From Pseudobutyrivibrio xylanivorans DSM 14809 (lineage in GTDB: Bacteria > Bacillota > Clostridia > Lachnospirales > Lachnospiraceae), in the NCBI RefSeq assembly GCF_900141825.1, contig NZ_FQYQ01000014.1, forward strand, positions 18,633 to 82,632: 64,000 nucleotides of DNA, read 5' to 3'. This document shows, in pieces, positions 61,513 to 64,000 of the stretch. The notes beneath the pieces are model-generated. The model did not search any database, had not been told where the DNA came from, and was given only the letters and a program-made list of their open reading frames with translations. Every line of letters begins with the position of its first letter. Position 1 is the first letter of the stretch. The translations under genes and the position numbers were made by a program.

Positions 61513-62352
61513 TTAATGCTCCTGTGTAGCAAAATAGTGTTCCTTAGCATAAGCAAACACCTCATTAAAGTTCTTTATAGCTTCTTTGCTTATCGAGTTA
61601 TTAGGTTCGTTCATGTCAAAGGCATGATACATCCCTTCGTAAATATCGACTTTAGCCTCCACTCCTGCAGCCTTAAGATCATTAATATACTTCAAAGTTT
61701 CGCAATAAAAAGGCTCTGCTGTACAGACAAATGTATACGCAGGTGGAAGATTAGAATAATCTGTTTGCCTTGCCGGTGCGGCATAAGGAGATACATCTTT
61801 CTTTGCATCTTTCCTCAAGTATACCGCCCATGCCTGATGATTTCTTTTTGTATTCCATACCTTGGAATGATTATTTTTAGAACTATCTGTATCATAATTG
61901 TCTATCATTGGATATAGCGGCATCTGAAAAGCAACTTTTACTTCGCCCTTATCTCTTGCCAGCATTGAGATGGCTGCAGTTAATCCACCTCCCGCACTCT
62001 CTCCCCCAACCATTATCTGGTCTGGGTTTATTCCAAGTTCTTTAGCATGGTCTTTAATATACAAGAGTGTGTCATAGCAATCATATAAAGCTGTAGGATA
62101 TGGATGAAACAGCGACAAATGATACCCCGGAGCTATAACTACAGCGCCATGATTTCTCACAAGATCCGCCGCCCGTCCAATATAGGCCATCTCTTTCATT
62201 CCTGTCATATATCCACCACCATGAATCCACATAACTCCCGGCGCATTTGAAGGTTCATTTATGGGTCTCAATATCAGCAGCGGAATCCTTCTTCCGTTTG
62301 CTGTTATTTTAATTCGCTTGCTATGTATCCCCTTGGTACTAAAACTGTACAT
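61513..62352 (-). CDS. Alpha/beta-hydrolase fold-3 esterase (HSL-like)
   Basis: A 279-residue protein from ATG 62352 (MYSFSTKGIH). Marks of the hormone-sensitive lipase family: oxyanion WIHGGGYMTG, nucleophile GGESAGGGLTAAI and the His in GMYHAFDMN. The catalytic acid position reads CTAEPFYCE, with Glu where Asp is usual. GTGGGGG lies upstream of the chosen start. A frame to 62424 exists, but it would run through a perfect hairpin (62401-62422), so I prefer the shorter form. Confidence 0.82.
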   Translation of the reverse strand: MYSFSTKGIHSKRIKITANGRRIPLLILRPINEPSNAPGVMWIHGGGYMTGMKEMAYIGRAADLVRNHGAVVIAPGYHLSLFHPYPTALYDCYDTLLYIKDHAKELGINPDQIMVGGESAGGGLTAAISMLARDKGEVKVAFQMPLYPMIDNYDTDSSKNNHSKVWNTKRNHQAWAVYLRKDAKKDVSPYAAPARQTDYSNLPPAYTFVCTAEPFYCETLKYINDLKAAGVEAKVDIYEGMYHAFDMNEPNNSISKEAIKNFNEVFAYAKEHYFATQEH

Positions 62353-62484
62353 TTCATTAGCCCCCACATATATTTGGAATAATAAATTTGAAGTTGCCGA
62401 GCTCTTTCTCTTATGAAAGAGCACTACAAACCCCGATTCTTAATATATGAGTAGAGGCTTTTATAGTCTCTGCTCTTTATTTAT

Positions 62485-62675
62485 GATGAAGGTGATTGGT
62501 CTGACGGAATCTTCGATTGGGACACCACGCCCGGAGACAAATGTGTCAGCCCGCCTTCATCGTTCTACATTCGATTCAGCAAGTTGGGAAAGTATTTCTC
62601 CCGTTTAACTAAAGAATATGAGTGAACCATGAAGAGCCGGATCCAATCAATATAAATCGAAAGGAGATACTCTCT
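62485..62675 (+). ncRNA. Noncoding left flank of the IS110 element, candidate bridge RNA
   Basis: About 190 bp without a reading frame directly precede the transposase. It contains short inverted pairs such as GACAC..GTGTC (62521-62547). In IS110-group elements the noncoding end next to the recombinase gene encodes a bridge RNA with target- and donor-binding loops. The position and length fit; the exact ends and loops are not established. The rest of the gap (62353-62484) holds the two hairpins 62401-62422 and 62449-62475. Confidence 0.45.
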
Positions 62676-63885
62676 ATGATTGCTGTTGGTATTGATGTTT
62701 CAAAATCCAAAAGCACAGTTGCCATCCTCAATGGAGATGGTAGTATCCGTGCTAAGCCTTTTGATGTTCACCACGTCGCTGATGATTTGCAGGCATTAGT
62801 CAACTACATCAAAGGAACTTCTGAACCCCCGACCATACTTATGGAGCCCACCAGCCACTATCATTATCCACTCCTAAAAGCCTTTCAGGAAGCGGATCTT
62901 TCTGTTTGTCTAATCAATCCCTACCAGATGAAGAAATATGGCGATACCGAGCTTCGGAAGGCGAAAACGGATAAAAGGGATGCCCTACGGATTGCTCAGT
63001 ATGCTCTCGAAAAATCTTACACATTGGTTCCTTACACTCCTACTGATCAAAAGTATGAAGATCTTCGTTTTCTTTCCAGGCAATACACCCAGAGGATATC
63101 AACCCTTACAGTTGCCAAAGTACAACTACTCAATCTTCTGGATGAAACGATGCCAGGTATTACGACTATCCTTCCTCTTAAAAGCCGGGATCCCGACAAC
63201 TGCGTTCTTCTGCGCTTCATTAAGCGTTTCAAGTCCTTTGACGTGATCCGAAAGATGGGTAAATCGCGTTTCCTTGACAGCTATCAGGTCTTGGTCAAAA
63301 AAACGAAAGATTATTATGCCGGTGCCAAAGGATTGGCCATCTATGAACTCGCCCTTAACAGCATTACAACGCGCGGTGAAAACCCTTTGTCATCCATGGC
63401 TCAGGATCAGTGTGTTGATCTTGTATCAACGTCGCAGAAAGCTGCTGATGAGATCAACCTGCAAATGAGAATCATCGCAGAAACCATACCGGAATATAAA
63501 GTGCTGCGTTCCATGGCTGGCGTAGGTGACCGGCTCGGCCCCATCATACTCGGAGAAATCGGTGACGTACGCCGTTTTCACAGTGGAAAAGCGCTCAATG
63601 CTTATGCCGGCAATGATGCCCCGCCGTATCAGTCCGGACAGTTTGAGAGCCGGAATCGTCACATCTCTAAACGTGGCAACCCGGCTCTCAGAAAAGCTTG
63701 TTTCGAGGTTATGCAGGCTCTCAAACTGACAAAACCTCAGGATGATCCTGTATACCTTTTTCTGCTCAAAAAGGAACAGGAAGGGAAACCCTACAACGTA
63801 GCCAAGATGGCTGCCGTCAATAAGTTCCTGCGGATCTACTACGCTCGTGCAATGGAGTTGTACAAGTAAATCCGTCCGCCTTCAT
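62551..63885 (+). mobile_element. IS110-family insertion sequence (ends tentative)
   Basis: The transposase gene is intact and its base composition is richer in GC than its neighbours. The 10-mer CCGCCTTCAT occurs at 62551-62560 and again at 63876-63885, flanking the gene, so these could mark the element ends or the recombination cores. IS110 elements lack long terminal inverted repeats, so ends cannot be fixed from one copy; the element may start further left. After 63885 I see no gene to the end of the window. Confidence 0.6.
62676..63869 (+). CDS. IS110-family transposase
   Basis: A 397-residue recombinase. The N-terminal RuvC-like DEDD domain has VGIDVSKSKSTVAI (D), MEPTSHYHYPL (E) and KTDKRDALRIAQYA (DxxD). 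The C-terminal Transposase_20 domain has MAGVGDRLGPIILGEIGD and AYAGNDAPPYQSG with a candidate catalytic Ser. The start is ATG 62676 with AAAGGAG upstream; an ATG at 62622 is in frame but has no ribosome site. The gene appears complete. Confidence 0.95.
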   Translation: MIAVGIDVSKSKSTVAILNGDGSIRAKPFDVHHVADDLQALVNYIKGTSEPPTILMEPTSHYHYPLLKAFQEADLSVCLINPYQMKKYGDTELRKAKTDKRDALRIAQYALEKSYTLVPYTPTDQKYEDLRFLSRQYTQRISTLTVAKVQLLNLLDETMPGITTILPLKSRDPDNCVLLRFIKRFKSFDVIRKMGKSRFLDSYQVLVKKTKDYYAGAKGLAIYELALNSITTRGENPLSSMAQDQCVDLVSTSQKAADEINLQMRIIAETIPEYKVLRSMAGVGDRLGPIILGEIGDVRRFHSGKALNAYAGNDAPPYQSGQFESRNRHISKRGNPALRKACFEVMQALKLTKPQDDPVYLFLLKKEQEGKPYNVAKMAAVNKFLRIYYARAMELYK

Positions 63886-64000
63886 TATAGCCGTAAACTG
63901 CCGGCCTGCAACAGCAGGTCTTATTAAGGTTACTCTTTTTCTGTTCTCAAAGTGCTCAAGATCTCCAAAAATCAGCTTGACAAACATTAGCAAGATTTGT

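Noticed and set aside
62449..62482. Terminator hairpin with T-run on the plus strand
   Set aside because: No plus-strand gene lies upstream to be terminated; it may belong to an older insertion or be chance, so it is not listed as a terminator.

Overview
The window looks like a chromosomal segment of a Gram-positive anaerobe of the class Clostridia, most likely a Lachnospiraceae bacterium of the Butyrivibrio/Pseudobutyrivibrio type. The signs are low-GC DNA with AGGAGG-type ribosome sites, a clostridial dnaG-rpoD-trmK macrodiarchy, a pyrophosphate-type phosphofructokinase, a superoxide reductase, ferredoxin-based redox proteins and AddAB. The genus is inferred. Most genes read on the minus strand.

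Positions 1-16900 are core genes: addAB, an amidohydrolase, a PPi-dependent phosphofructokinase, a CarD-type regulator, a GC-rich structured RNA candidate, the RNase P RNA, a TGS-uridine-kinase fusion, trmK, rpoD, dnaG, dgt and tRNA-Leu(CAG). Positions 16900-17506 carry no protein gene. They hold a plus-strand transcription unit with a near-consensus promoter, 63-bp tandem repeats and a strong terminator. Positions 17507-24385 are housekeeping and accessory enzymes: a methyltransferase, a radical SAM protein, HAD phosphatases, PgeF, an XRE-Uma2 fusion, an M14 carboxypeptidase and a phosphoesterase.

Positions 24476-34702 form an iron/metal region. It contains a feoA-feoA-feoB-Cys-rich protein-DtxR-like regulator operon, a methyltransferase/hydrolase operon, and a two-subunit ABC transporter related to siderophore importers. 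All three units carry the same 16-bp inverted repeat (GTTAGY-N4-RCTAAC) upstream, so they are predicted to form one local regulon. Next to it, an HxlR-type regulator faces a ferredoxin/membrane Fe-S/C_GCAxxG_C_C redox operon, with a perfect operator in between.

Positions 38614-43280 are bounded by two identical tRNA-Leu(AAG) genes in opposite orientation. Between them lie an SGNH hydrolase, an MBOAT acyltransferase and a membrane-anchored carboxylesterase. Positions 43812-50704 hold a seven-gene Dlt-like operon: transglutaminase-like protein, amino acid racemase, adenylation enzyme, carrier protein, MBOAT, SGNH protein and D-aminoacyl-tRNA deacylase. I read it as a system that makes an unusual D-amino acid, loads it on a carrier, transfers it to a cell-surface acceptor, and clears mischarged tRNA.

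Positions 50793-62352 mix a HerA-like ATPase, MgtC, a PAS-GGDEF-EAL protein, a DUF815 ATPase, desulfoferrodoxin, small regulators, peptidases and hydrolases, with two gene remnants (GGDEF and GNAT). The window ends in an IS110-family element whose noncoding left flank is a candidate bridge RNA.
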